Positions 1-8,214 of a stretch of DNA of 54,315 bases are shown piece after piece. This DNA is from Blautia sp. (GTDB taxonomy: Bacteria; Bacillota; Clostridia; Lachnospirales; Lachnospiraceae). Positions within the stretch are counted from its first letter, which is position 1, and every line of letters begins with the position of its first letter. Where the stretch lies: the NCBI GenBank assembly GCA_022777285.1, contig JALFGN010000010.1, forward strand, positions 1 to 54,315. Direction: 5' to 3'. A model generated the notes under the pieces. It worked only from the letters and a program-made list of their open reading frames with translations. It did not search any database and was not told the DNA's origin. A program made the translations under genes and the position numbers.

Positions 1-20
1 ATCACAACTCCCGCGAAAAG

Positions 21-75
21 ACATAGCTTCGCCATTCCTCATCCACCCGGAATGAGACCCCCTGCTCCGCTATGT
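21..75 (-). promoter_or_regulatory. Structured RNA downstream of loaP (candidate LoaP target/leader element)
   Basis: Read on the minus strand, a 7-bp outer stem (ACAUAGC with GCUAUGU, plus-strand 69-75 and 21-27) encloses a 6-bp inner stem (CAUUCC with GGAAUG, 49-54 and 33-38) with a G-rich 10-nt loop. A second pairing, CUCAU with AUGAG, competes with the inner stem. It begins about 30 nt after the loaP stop, so it would sit in the leader of the next gene, which lies outside the window. LoaP proteins are known to act on RNA hairpins in leaders of long operons; assigning this hairpin as the target is inference. Confidence 0.4.
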
Positions 76-104
76 TCAAATTCCCCGGTCGTGCGGTAAA
101 CCAG

Positions 105-782
105 CTACAACTGCGTCATTTTGCTTATCAGTGCTTCTATATCGATTTCTACTTCTTCCTGCAGTTCTTCATCAAAGACAGTGATAACTCTCTCGTCTTC
201 AGATACTTTATCTGCACCCTTTTCTTTATTTCTCAGAATCTTACTCTCAGTTTCTTCTGTATACAGTTCCTGCTCCCTTAGTTCCTTCAGAGTCAGGATC
301 GTCAACCCAAGCTTCACCGGTTCTTCCCGGAAAGCAAAATCCATCAACACCAAACAGTTATGCTTATCCGTCTTTCGGATATGTCTCTCACAACCGATTA
401 ATGGACCGTAGGTGATGACCGCTTTTCCTGCAGGATTCAGATATCCGTAGGACATGCGGACTGTTCCGGCATCATCCAAAAGCCACTGGAAGAAGGCTCT
501 CTCTTCCTCCGTCAGGGCAGTACCTCCTTCTTCCTTCAACTGTCTGATGAATCCCCACCGTCTTTCCCCCATGGAATCCAGCAGGCTATCGAACTCTTTC
601 TGATCCAGCTCTGACTGTACGAAGATATATCCCGGGAACATAGGCTTTTCTGCCAATCCCTTTTTATCTCTCCGGTAATATTCCATCATGGGAAGGAATG
701 CGTGAACTCCTTCCTGCTCAAGAAGGAAGCACAGCTGACTCTGCTTCTCTGTCTGGACAAACAGGATATACCAGTTTTTCAT
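105..782 (-). CDS. loaP: LoaP-like transcription antitermination protein (NusG paralog)
   Basis: About 225 aa. It starts with an NGN domain (residues 1-100) carrying the family hallmarks WYILFVQT and FPGYIFVQ. A KOW-like segment follows (about 115-160), with the GPLIGCE turn typical of LoaP rather than of core NusG. A charged C-terminal extension of about 60 residues is longer than usual. An upstream GTG at 794 sits too close to the AGGAAGAG Shine-Dalgarno, so the ATG at 782 is preferred. LoaP binds RNA polymerase and an RNA hairpin to let transcription read through terminators in long polysaccharide or antibiotic operons. Here it is the last visible gene of glmS-capD-loaP, 41 bp or so after the dehydratase, and a foldable RNA follows it. 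Core nusG is expected elsewhere in the genome. The family call is firm; the target operon is unseen. Confidence 0.85.
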   Translation of the reverse strand: MKNWYILFVQTEKQSQLCFLLEQEGVHAFLPMMEYYRRDKKGLAEKPMFPGYIFVQSELDQKEFDSLLDSMGERRWGFIRQLKEEGGTALTEEERAFFQWLLDDAGTVRMSYGYLNPAGKAVITYGPLIGCERHIRKTDKHNCLVLMDFAFREEPVKLGLTILTLKELREQELYTEETESKILRNKEKGADKVSEDERVITVFDEELQEEVEIDIEALISKMTQL

Positions 783-835
783 ATTGTTACACACTCTTCC
801 TATATCTACATGTAGGTACTACTTCTATCGCATTG

Positions 836-2785
836 TTATGCCGGATGATAGGTAGGCACAACTTTCTGAACTCTTTCGCGCATATCTTCTTTATTCTTAT
901 ATGCAGCCTCCAGAAGTGCATCCAGCTGCTCTAAGAATTCTTCGATATCAAACGGGATCGGGCAGCCGATATGGATCAACTCATTCTTCGTCTTCTTTAA
1001 GCCTTCCTCGGCCATCAGTTTTTCCTCAAAGAGTTTCTCCCCACTTCTAAGCCCCGTATATTCCAGTTTAATATCCACATCCGGCGTGTATCCGGATAAG
1101 CGGATCAGGTTCCGTGCAAGGGTATCGATCTTCACCGGCTCGCCCATATCCAGGACAAAGATCTCTCCGCCATTTGCATAGGTTCCGGCGAGAAGCACCA
1201 GGCTTACTGCTTCCGGGATAGTCATAAAATAGCGGATGATATCCGGATGGGTAACGGTTACCGGCCCGCCTGCTTCGATCTGCTTTTTGAACAGTGGAAC
1301 CACCGAACCATTGCTTCCCAGGACATTCCCAAAACGGACGGCTACAAATTCGGTTTGTGTAATCTTTAATGCTTCTATTACTTCGGGAGCCGTAATAACT
1401 TCATCCATCCCATGGGTAAACAGCTGCGGGATCTCATGGGCTTTGCCTTCTTTGATCTTTGCATCAAATGCCTGGATGATCATTTCACACAGGCGTTTGG
1501 AAGCTCCCATGATGTTGGTGGGGTTGACCGCTTTGTCCGTACTGATCAGAACAAACCGTTTGCAGTTATGTACCATTGCAGCATAGGCGGTTTTATAGGT
1601 ACCCATTGCATTATTCTTGATTGCTTCGCATGGGCTGTCTTCCATGAGTGGAACGTGTTTATGGGCTGCCGCATGGTAAACGATCTCCGGTCGGTATACT
1701 TCAAATACTTTGAAGATCTTCCGGCTGTCCCGAACCGAACCGATGATAGTATCCAGCTTAAGTTCCGGATATTTTTTCTTCAATTCCAGCTGGATGTCAT
1801 AAGCATTGTTTTCATAGATATCAAACAGAATCAGGTGTTTCGGATGATGGGATGCGATCTGTCTGGCCAGTTCGGAACCAATGGAACCAACCCCTGTGAT
1901 CAGTACCACCTTACCGCTGATGTATTCAAATACATCTTCCATATCCGGCTTGATGGGATCCCTGCCCAGCAGGTCTTCGATCTGGACCGGCTTCATTTTG
2001 CTTACCGACACTTCTCCGGTATACAACTGGTACATGCCCGGGAGGTTCATCAGTTCGCAGGCAGTCTCATTACAGATCCGCAAAATCTCCCGTTTGTCTT
2101 CCGGCTTTGCACTGGGGATCGCCACATAGATCTTCTCAATCCCAAATTTATCCACAGCTTCCAGGATCCGTTCCCTTCCCCCGAAGACGGGAACATTGTC
2201 GATATACCGTCCCCATTTATTGGGGTTGTCATCGATGAAGCAGGCAACTGTTTCATTTGTCTCTCTGGCCCCTTTGATATCCCGGTAGATCATCTGCCCC
2301 GCACTGCCTGCACCGATCAGCAGAACCTTCTTTTCGGCAGCCTCCGTATTTCTGCGTCCCCGCAGAAGAAGGACAAAGCGGTAGGAAAACCGGATGCCCA
2401 GAATCAGGCAGAACTGGATCAGGATACCGAACACGAAATAGGAGACCGGCATCCGCATGCCAAACCCGGTCGCCAGAACATGGACCGTTCCCGTGACCAT
2501 GGTTGCGAGGAGCACCCGCAGGAGCTCGGTATAGCTGGCAAATCGCCAGATACTCTTATAGAGCCGCATAAACCAGAATACGACCACGCAAAAACCGGCG
2601 TAGATCAAAATCGTGTGGTAATAGGCTTCCAGGTAGTGGGGCTCGATTCCGCTGAACCGACAGTCGAAGCGGATCCACAGAGCCGCAAAGTAGGAGACGG
2701 CCACAGCCAGAAAGTCATAGGCGATCAGCAGGAGCGTCACGACTTTCCAGTGCTCGATTTTCTTTTTCTTTAAATCTTTGTTCAT
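836..2785 (-). CDS. Membrane nucleotide-sugar 4,6-dehydratase/epimerase (CapD/FlaA1/PglF type)
   Basis: About 649 aa, the usual length for the membrane form of this family. Four transmembrane segments lie in residues 15-145, followed by a Rossmann-like domain (LLIGAGSAG near 156) and a short-chain dehydrogenase domain from about 290. The dehydrogenase part has STDKAVNPTN near 415 and MGASKR just after, as in UDP-GlcNAc 4,6-dehydratases. Its nucleotide-binding turn reads TGVGSIG, one residue shorter than the common TGAGGSIG, which is odd. The second ATG (2785) has better spacing to AAGG than the one at 2791. It probably makes a UDP-4-keto-6-deoxy sugar for glycan assembly. It lies about 40 bp after glmS, which feeds UDP-GlcNAc synthesis, so precursor supply and modification appear co-transcribed. 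Confidence 0.85.
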   Translation of the reverse strand: MNKDLKKKKIEHWKVVTLLLIAYDFLAVAVSYFAALWIRFDCRFSGIEPHYLEAYYHTILIYAGFCVVVFWFMRLYKSIWRFASYTELLRVLLATMVTGTVHVLATGFGMRMPVSYFVFGILIQFCLILGIRFSYRFVLLLRGRRNTEAAEKKVLLIGAGSAGQMIYRDIKGARETNETVACFIDDNPNKWGRYIDNVPVFGGRERILEAVDKFGIEKIYVAIPSAKPEDKREILRICNETACELMNLPGMYQLYTGEVSVSKMKPVQIEDLLGRDPIKPDMEDVFEYISGKVVLITGVGSIGSELARQIASHHPKHLILFDIYENNAYDIQLELKKKYPELKLDTIIGSVRDSRKIFKVFEVYRPEIVYHAAAHKHVPLMEDSPCEAIKNNAMGTYKTAYAAMVHNCKRFVLISTDKAVNPTNIMGASKRLCEMIIQAFDAKIKEGKAHEIPQLFTHGMDEVITAPEVIEALKITQTEFVAVRFGNVLGSNGSVVPLFKKQIEAGGPVTVTHPDIIRYFMTIPEAVSLVLLAGTYANGGEIFVLDMGEPVKIDTLARNLIRLSGYTPDVDIKLEYTGLRSGEKLFEEKLMAEEGLKKTKNELIHIGCPIPFDIEEFLEQLDALLEAAYKNKEDMRERVQKVVPTYHPA

Positions 2786-2825
2786 TTTCATTTCCTTACC
2801 TATTTCTTTTGCTTACAGATTCCCG

Positions 2826-4694
2826 TTATTCCACCGTAACGCTCTTGGCCAGATTTCTCGGCTTATCTACATCCAGACCCTTTGCCACGCTCACGTAATA
2901 CCCCAACAGCTGCAGGGGAACCACAGCCAGGCTTCCCACAAAGTGTTCGTCCACTTTCGGCACATATACGGTGAAATCCACCTGGTCTTCCGTTTCATAC
3001 TTTCCATAGGTGGTCAGCCCCATCAGATAGGCGCCCCTGGATTTGCATTCCACCAGGTTGCTGATAGTTTTTTCGTATAATCCGGACTGGGTGAGCAGGC
3101 CGATCACCAAAGTGCCGTCCTCGATCAGACTGATCGTCCCATGTTTCAGTTCACCGGCTGCATACGCTTCGGAATGCACATAGGAGATCTCTTTCAGCTT
3201 CAGGCTTCCTTCCAGGCCTACGGCATAATCGATGCCGCGGCCGATGAAGAAGACATCGTGTGCATTGGCGTATTTTGCCGCAAACCACTGGATCCGTTCT
3301 TTATCCTCCAGGATCTTTCGGATCTTATCCGGAAGGGTCTGGAGTTCGGAAATATAGTTTTTATAATGTTCTTCTGTAATCGTTTCCCGTATCCGGGCAA
3401 ACTGTACCGCCAATGCGTAGCCTGCCGCAAGCTGTGCACTGTAGGCCTTTGTGGTCGCCACGGAGATCTCCGGGCCGGCAAGGGTGTAGAAGACATAGTC
3501 GGCTTCCCTTGCGATACTGCTTCCTACCACATTGACGATGGCAAGGGTACGGATGCCTTTTTCTTTGGCAAGCCGCAGGGCAGCCAGGGTGTCTGCCGTC
3601 TCCCCGGACTGGCTGATCGCAAGAACCAGTGCATGGGGATCCAGCGGCATCTTCCGGTAGCGGAATTCCGATGCCAGTTCCACACGGACCGGAATCCCGG
3701 CCAAGTCTTCCATCACATACTGGAAGGCCATCCCAGCATGCCAGGCAGAGCCGCAGGCAACTACATAGATCTGGCTGACCGCTTTTATTTCTTCCTCCGT
3801 GATTCCCACAGAAGTAAGATCGATGGTTCCGTCTTTGAGCACCGAATTCAGAGTATCCTGTACGGCACCGGGCTGTTCATGGATCTCTTTCATCATGAAA
3901 TGCTCGAATCCGCCTTTTTCTGCCGCCTCGGAATCCCACTTGATCTCGGTGGTCTCTTTCTGAATCTCTTCCCCATCCAGATTGAAGAAGCAGGCTTCTC
4001 CCGGTGTGAGCCGGGCAAACTCCAGATTGCCGATATAATAAACGTTTCTTGTATATTTCAAAATGGCCGGGACATCGGAAGCCACATAGGTCTCACCCTC
4101 GGAGATCCCGATGATCATGGGGCTGTCTTTACGCGCCACCCAGATCTCTCCCGGATAGTCTTTAAACATCAGACACAAGGCATAGGAACCGCGCACACGT
4201 ACCATGGTCTTGGCAATGGCATCCACGGGGCCCATTTTATATTTTTTGTAATAGTAATCCACCAGCTTGACGATCACTTCGGTATCGGTCTCACTGTAGA
4301 AGGTGTAGCCATGCTTCAGCAGTTTTTCTTTCAGTTCCACATAATTTTCAATGATCCCGTTATGGACGCCCACAACCTCCGATTCCACCGTGCCGGAACC
4401 GGAGCCGGTGCAGTTGCCGGAAACATGTGGATGTGCATTGACCTGGCTGGGTTCCCCATGGGTGGCCCAGCGGGTATGTCCCAAGCCGCAGGTCCCGGTC
4501 AAAGCCTTGCCGCCATCTGTTTTTTCCACCAGATTGGACAGACGCCCTTTGGACTTTACGACCTCTGCCATCTGCTCGCCGTCACGTACGGCAAGGCCTG
4601 CAGAGTCATACCCTCTGTATTCCAGTTTTGAAAGCCCGTCCAGAAGGATCGGGGCCGCCTGCTGTTTCCCGGTAAAACCTACAATTCCACACAT
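2826..4694 (-). CDS. glmS: Glutamine--fructose-6-phosphate aminotransferase (isomerizing)
   Basis: 622 aa, close to the usual 600-610. The N-terminus MCGIVGFTG exposes Cys2, the nucleophile of the class II glutamine amidotransferase domain (residues 1-220). Two SIS sugar-isomerase domains follow, with VACGSAWHAG, SQSGETADT and ELKHGTISL, and the protein ends in the family-typical KSVTVE. It converts fructose-6-phosphate and glutamine to glucosamine-6-phosphate, the entry to UDP-GlcNAc. It heads the glmS-capD-loaP unit from a clear promoter at 4837-4864. The leader of about 140 nt is A/T-rich and I do not recognise a glmS ribozyme core in it, so control here probably differs from the Bacillus pattern. 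Confidence 0.97.
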   Translation of the reverse strand: MCGIVGFTGKQQAAPILLDGLSKLEYRGYDSAGLAVRDGEQMAEVVKSKGRLSNLVEKTDGGKALTGTCGLGHTRWATHGEPSQVNAHPHVSGNCTGSGSGTVESEVVGVHNGIIENYVELKEKLLKHGYTFYSETDTEVIVKLVDYYYKKYKMGPVDAIAKTMVRVRGSYALCLMFKDYPGEIWVARKDSPMIIGISEGETYVASDVPAILKYTRNVYYIGNLEFARLTPGEACFFNLDGEEIQKETTEIKWDSEAAEKGGFEHFMMKEIHEQPGAVQDTLNSVLKDGTIDLTSVGITEEEIKAVSQIYVVACGSAWHAGMAFQYVMEDLAGIPVRVELASEFRYRKMPLDPHALVLAISQSGETADTLAALRLAKEKGIRTLAIVNVVGSSIAREADYVFYTLAGPEISVATTKAYSAQLAAGYALAVQFARIRETITEEHYKNYISELQTLPDKIRKILEDKERIQWFAAKYANAHDVFFIGRGIDYAVGLEGSLKLKEISYVHSEAYAAGELKHGTISLIEDGTLVIGLLTQSGLYEKTISNLVECKSRGAYLMGLTTYGKYETEDQVDFTVYVPKVDEHFVGSLAVVPLQLLGYYVSVAKGLDVDKPRNLAKSVTVE

Positions 4695-4836
4695 AACTTT
4701 CTCTCCGTTTTTCTGATGAAAGCAAAATAATTGTTATTATTTTGAGTTTTCAAATTACCAATATCTATCAATAAGGAATAATACTGTTTCCATTACTTAT
4801 AGCTAAAGCAAATTTTTCGTAATAATTCCTTCTTAC

Positions 4837-4864
4837 ATTATACACATTTTTTCCCTTTTTTCAA
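4837..4864 (-). promoter_or_regulatory. Sigma-A-type promoter of glmS
   Basis: On the minus strand, TTGAAA (4859-4864) and TATAAT (4837-4842) are separated by 16 bp. This gives a leader of about 135 nt before the glmS ATG. The rest of the 313-bp gap 4695-5007 holds only this A/T-rich leader and the terminator of the upstream gene. Confidence 0.65.
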
Positions 4865-4941
4865 CAAATAATTACAAAAAGTTTCATTTCTTTCCAATTG
4901 CCTTTTTTCGTAATGCTTTTTTTATCTTTTTCAGCAGCCCA

Positions 4942-4990
4942 AAAAACGGGATACCGATTACAAATATTTGTAACCGATATCCCGTTTTCT
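4942..4990 (-). terminator. Rho-independent terminator of the sugar transferase gene
   Basis: A long hairpin of about 20 bp begins with AAAACGGGAU and is closed by AUCCCGUUUU. Its wobble pairs are G-U only when read on the minus strand, and a T-run follows on that strand. It ends the sugar-phosphate transferase transcript and separates it from glmS. Confidence 0.85.
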
Positions 4991-5007
4991 TCCTATTTAT
5001 ATAAGGT

Positions 5008-6429
5008 TTACATAGAGCCGCTGCCCTTCAAAACCACGAGAACCGTCTTCAGCAACAGCCTGAGATCCAATCCAATGCTCCAGTTCTCTATGTATTCCGT
5101 ATCCAGCTTTACTACTTCTTCAAAGTCCGTAATCTCACTTCTTCCGCTTACCTGCCACATACCGGTAATGCCCGGTTTGATTGCAAGTCTGGCTCTATGA
5201 TGCAATTCGTATTTTTCCCACTCATCCACGGTGGGCGGCCGGGTACCGACGAGACTCATATCTCCTTTCAGTACATTCCAGAACTGCGGAAATTCATCCA
5301 GAGAGGTTTTCCGGATAAAATGGCCAATTCCCTTGATAATCCGAGGATCCGCTTCCATCTTGAACATCCGGCCGTCACTGACCCGATTCTGTTCCATTAA
5401 TTCTTTTTTTCTTTTTTCTGCATCCGGATACATACTCCGGAATTTATACAGTTTAAACTTGCGTCCATTTTTCCCTACTCGCACCTGAGAGAAAAAAATC
5501 TTTCCAGGGGACTTGATACAAATAGCGGGTCCTATAAACAATGCCAACAGCCCCGTTCCTATACACCCGACCAAGCCTCCGCAAATATCCATGGCACGTT
5601 TGATAAACAATTGCCTTGCAGACATCATATTCACGCTGGTAGTAAGGACGGTATAGCTTCCCAGCCGCTCGACAAACTGTTTCTGTCCTCTGATATTCGT
5701 CACCCTGGCAAGTTTCAGATGAACCGTCACACCCATAGCCACAAACTGATTGATCCGTTCTTCGCAAAGAGGCATATTCTCCGGCAAATCAATGAATACT
5801 TCATCAATCCATTCTCTGCATACATATTCGGCCACTGTACTCATATTCGCCACAATGGGGATGCCGTCAATGGTGTCTCCTTCCATGTCTTCATCACACA
5901 TCACAAGCCCTGCCATACGAAATCCTTCATAATTATCTTTCCTGATATTTTCAAGCACACTATGAATCATTGGTCTTACTGTGATAACCAGAAGGGAACG
6001 ATTCCCTTTCCGCCAGAGATTTCTGCTTGTGAGATAATGTTTCCAGGAAATCCGGACAATATAAGTCATAACGAAGTAGATGACCCCCGTCAGAATCATG
6101 GTTGCTCTGGAATAGATATTCCCTTCCTGCATAAGAAAAAGATAAAAGGAGGAAATCAATATGACAAGCACAACATGCTGTACCGTTACAAGAAATTCTC
6201 TGTAGTATCCTCGCTTCAGTATGTTTTTAAAGGATTCAAAAAAGAAAACAACAAGAATCTGAATAAAGAACAAGACGATAAACATATTCCTGTAGATGAT
6301 ATTACGAAACAAATCTGCCGACCCATGCCGGATGAGATAGGCAAAAAAATAAGAACTTTCAAGGCAGATCAAATCAAATAATATGAAATCAAAATGCTTG
6401 ACCCATCCACCTGGTGACTTCCTGTACAT
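5008..6429 (-). CDS. Undecaprenyl-phosphate sugar-phosphate transferase (exopolysaccharide initiating enzyme)
   Basis: 473 aa. Four or five hydrophobic segments lie in residues 10-130, followed by a CoA-binding-like domain (about 145-255). The C-terminal bacterial sugar transferase domain (about 275-473) contains YKFRSMYPDAE, RKTSLDEFPQFWNVLKGDMS, GTRPP and KPGITGMWQVSGRS. These enzymes move a sugar-1-phosphate (Gal, Glc or an amino sugar) from UDP-sugar to undecaprenyl phosphate at the inner face of the membrane, the first step of repeat-unit synthesis. The start at 6429 follows GGGGGAAG. It has its own terminator at 4942-4990 but sits just upstream of glmS-capD-loaP, consistent with a polysaccharide locus extending left. 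The donor sugar cannot be read from the sequence. Confidence 0.9.
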   Translation of the reverse strand: MYRKSPGGWVKHFDFILFDLICLESSYFFAYLIRHGSADLFRNIIYRNMFIVLFFIQILVVFFFESFKNILKRGYYREFLVTVQHVVLVILISSFYLFLMQEGNIYSRATMILTGVIYFVMTYIVRISWKHYLTSRNLWRKGNRSLLVITVRPMIHSVLENIRKDNYEGFRMAGLVMCDEDMEGDTIDGIPIVANMSTVAEYVCREWIDEVFIDLPENMPLCEERINQFVAMGVTVHLKLARVTNIRGQKQFVERLGSYTVLTTSVNMMSARQLFIKRAMDICGGLVGCIGTGLLALFIGPAICIKSPGKIFFSQVRVGKNGRKFKLYKFRSMYPDAEKRKKELMEQNRVSDGRMFKMEADPRIIKGIGHFIRKTSLDEFPQFWNVLKGDMSLVGTRPPTVDEWEKYELHHRARLAIKPGITGMWQVSGRSEITDFEEVVKLDTEYIENWSIGLDLRLLLKTVLVVLKGSGSM

Positions 6430-6598
6430 ATCACTTCCCCCGTATTTCTTCTGTCAAAAATAAGCAGGTTTCCCTACCTGTTTCTAATGATATAATATTT
6501 CTTCAGTCAAAGCAATTGCTTTTCGAATAAATTTTTTAAATCTTCCATATACTTATACTATTCGAATGCAATCATCATAAAGACAGGATGTGATTCTT

Positions 6599-6733
6599 AT
6601 GTTTGTAACCATCGGTGCTTTTTTCCTGGGTTGTTTTCTGGGAATTACCCTGATGTGCCTGCTTCAGATCAACCGCATGGAAAAAGAGCCTGACTACGAA
6701 TCCGAACGCCGCAAAACGGATTCCGGTTCATAA
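6599..6733 (+). CDS. DUF3789 family small membrane protein
   Basis: A 44-aa protein. It begins MFVTIGAFFLGCFLGIT, a single glycine-rich transmembrane helix, continues with MCLLQINR, the hallmark ending of DUF3789 helices, and closes with a short charged tail. AGGATG lies about 8 nt before the ATG. DUF3789 proteins of 30-60 aa are common in Clostridia and have no known function. The gene is convergent with trmD-EFR1, and its 3' coding end forms half of the shared terminator at 6687-6747. The 169-bp gap to the divergent sugar transferase gene shows no promoter I could call with confidence. Confidence 0.75.
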   Translation: MFVTIGAFFLGCFLGITLMCLLQINRMEKEPDYESERRKTDSGS

Positions 6734-6747
6734 TCAGGCTGTTTTTT
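6687..6747 (+). terminator. Bidirectional terminator inside the 3' end of the DUF3789 gene
   Basis: Nested stems: AGCCTGA (6687-6693) pairs with TCAGGCT (6734-6740), and inside it GAATCCG (6698-6704) pairs with CGGATTC (6717-6723). A run of six T follows on the plus strand, and on the minus strand the outer stem is followed by CTCTTTTT. It can therefore end both DUF3789 and trmD-EFR1. Most of the hairpin is coding sequence of DUF3789. Confidence 0.7.
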
Positions 6748-6754
6748 GCAAAAA

Positions 6755-8194
6755 TCAGTACGCTTCTACTACTCTTCTGCTACTGCTTTCCAGACGCTCC
6801 CGGACAGCAGTCGTATCGCTGGTCCGTGCCCCTGTGGGACAAGCCTGTTCGCAGCGGAGGCAATGTACACAGAGGTTTTCCAGAATCCGGTGGCTGTCTT
6901 TGTCAATGGCAGCTGCCGGACATTTCTGTACACAACTTTGGCAGCCGGTACATTTGTCGGGATCAAAGAACTGCTGTACCGGCTTCAGGACTTTCGGTTC
7001 CGGCTTGGGATTGCCGGGCAGTTCCAGATGCTCCTGAAAATTCTCTTCCAGTCGTTTCTTGATCGTCACTGCAAATCTGCGGAACAGTTTCTGGTCTTCC
7101 GCGTCGGGACGTCCTGCCCCGAGTTTCTCCGAATAGATATGTGGAATCACCGGTGCAATGGCACCGATACAATAGAAGCCCCGCGCTTCCAGGATATCCT
7201 GCATCTGAGCAAGGGTATCCTCGTAATGCCGGTTTCCGTAGGCGGCCATGAGAATGCATGGCGTATGATTGCCCCGGAAATTGGTAAAGAGGGCTTCTTT
7301 TAACTGGGGAAGCTGTCCGCCGTAGACGGGCGCAGCTGCCAGAAGCAGATCCTTGTCGGTAAACCGCCGGGTCTGTTTCCGGAATTTTCTTCTGGTCAGA
7401 TCCAGATACTGCGGATTCTGGGACAGAAGCCCTGCCAGCATCTCTGCCGCCCTTCTGGTTCCTCCTGTGGGGCTGAAATAAGCCACCGTCAGTTTCCGGT
7501 TCTTTTCCATCAGATCCGGTCTGCGCTCTCTTGTCCGTTCCAGAGACCGTTCCCAGCGCCAGCTCTCGATTTTATTATGATCACCGGTCAGAAGTACCGA
7601 CGGCACCTTCTGTCCGTGCCATTCTTCCGGTCGTGTATAATGCGGATATTCCAGAAGATTGTCCTGCATGGACTCAAACTGGGCAGATTCCTCATTGCTG
7701 AGCACTCCCGGCACAAACCGGGAAATGGCATCGATCATGACCATCGAGGCAAGTTCCCCGCCGGTCAGTACATAATCTCCGATGGACACGTAGTCCGTCA
7801 CGATTTCCTGCAGTACCCGCTCATCGATTCCCTCGTAATGGCCGCACAAAAAGATCAGTTCCTCCTCCTGGGCAAATTCTTCTACCATAGTCTGGTTAAA
7901 TACCTTTCCCTGCGGAGTCAGGTAAATACAGCGCGGCTTTTTTCCGGCTGCCCGGGAAAGGGAAGTCTCTGCCACCGAAGCGTAGGCCCGGTAGACCGGC
8001 TCCGGCTGGATGACCATACCGGCGCCTCCGCCATAAGGGTAATCATCCACCCGGTTGTGTTTGTTATCCGAGAAATCCCGGATATTGACCGTATGCAGGG
8101 AAATGTGTTTGTCTTTCATTGCCCTTCCGATAATGCTTGTATTGAGTCCCTGTTCCACCATCTCCGGAAACAGCGTCAGCACATGAAAATTCAC
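6755..8194 (-). CDS. trmD: TrmD tRNA (guanine37-N1)-methyltransferase fused to EFR1-type flavodoxin/ferredoxin
   Basis: 479 aa, twice the usual TrmD length of about 240. Residues 1-230 are a complete TrmD with PYGGGAGMV, LTPQGKVFNQ, LCGHYEGIDERV, SIGDYVLTGGEL and the closing ERRPDL. These form the trefoil-knot AdoMet site that methylates G37 of tRNA. After MEKNRK a second protein begins. It has a flavodoxin-like FMN loop YFSPTGGTRRA and two 4Fe-4S motifs, CTGCQSCVQKCP and CVHCLRCEQACP, as in EFR1-family electron-transfer proteins. I see no stop or frameshift between the parts. An internal ATG in the linker (about 7512) could start a separate product but lacks a good Shine-Dalgarno. The start is GTG at 8194 after GGAGGG. 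The gene follows rimM by about 20 bp. rplS, the normal next gene, is absent. Confidence 0.9.
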   Translation of the reverse strand: MNFHVLTLFPEMVEQGLNTSIIGRAMKDKHISLHTVNIRDFSDNKHNRVDDYPYGGGAGMVIQPEPVYRAYASVAETSLSRAAGKKPRCIYLTPQGKVFNQTMVEEFAQEEELIFLCGHYEGIDERVLQEIVTDYVSIGDYVLTGGELASMVMIDAISRFVPGVLSNEESAQFESMQDNLLEYPHYTRPEEWHGQKVPSVLLTGDHNKIESWRWERSLERTRERRPDLMEKNRKLTVAYFSPTGGTRRAAEMLAGLLSQNPQYLDLTRRKFRKQTRRFTDKDLLLAAAPVYGGQLPQLKEALFTNFRGNHTPCILMAAYGNRHYEDTLAQMQDILEARGFYCIGAIAPVIPHIYSEKLGAGRPDAEDQKLFRRFAVTIKKRLEENFQEHLELPGNPKPEPKVLKPVQQFFDPDKCTGCQSCVQKCPAAAIDKDSHRILENLCVHCLRCEQACPTGARTSDTTAVRERLESSSRRVVEAY

Positions 8195-8214
8195 GAACGT
8201 TCCCTCCTATCCAA

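Noticed and set aside
105-782. Housekeeping NusG
   Set aside because: The GPLIGCE KOW turn, polysaccharide context and lack of secE/rplK neighbours fit LoaP better.
3141-4631. A 496-aa frame opposite glmS, and similar long frames opposite capD (1412-2773) and the PEP-binding gene (13652-14923)
   Set aside because: They are antisense to genes with complete family motifs, show no recognisable domains, and arise from codon bias of the true strand.
4695-4836. glmS ribozyme in the glmS leader
   Set aside because: The leader is A/T-rich, and I could not find the conserved core sequences or pseudoknot pairing.
7495-7515. Separate EFR1 gene starting at an internal ATG rather than a fusion
   Set aside because: There is no stop between the parts and no good ribosome-binding site before the ATG. 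Kept only as an alternative in the fusion entry.
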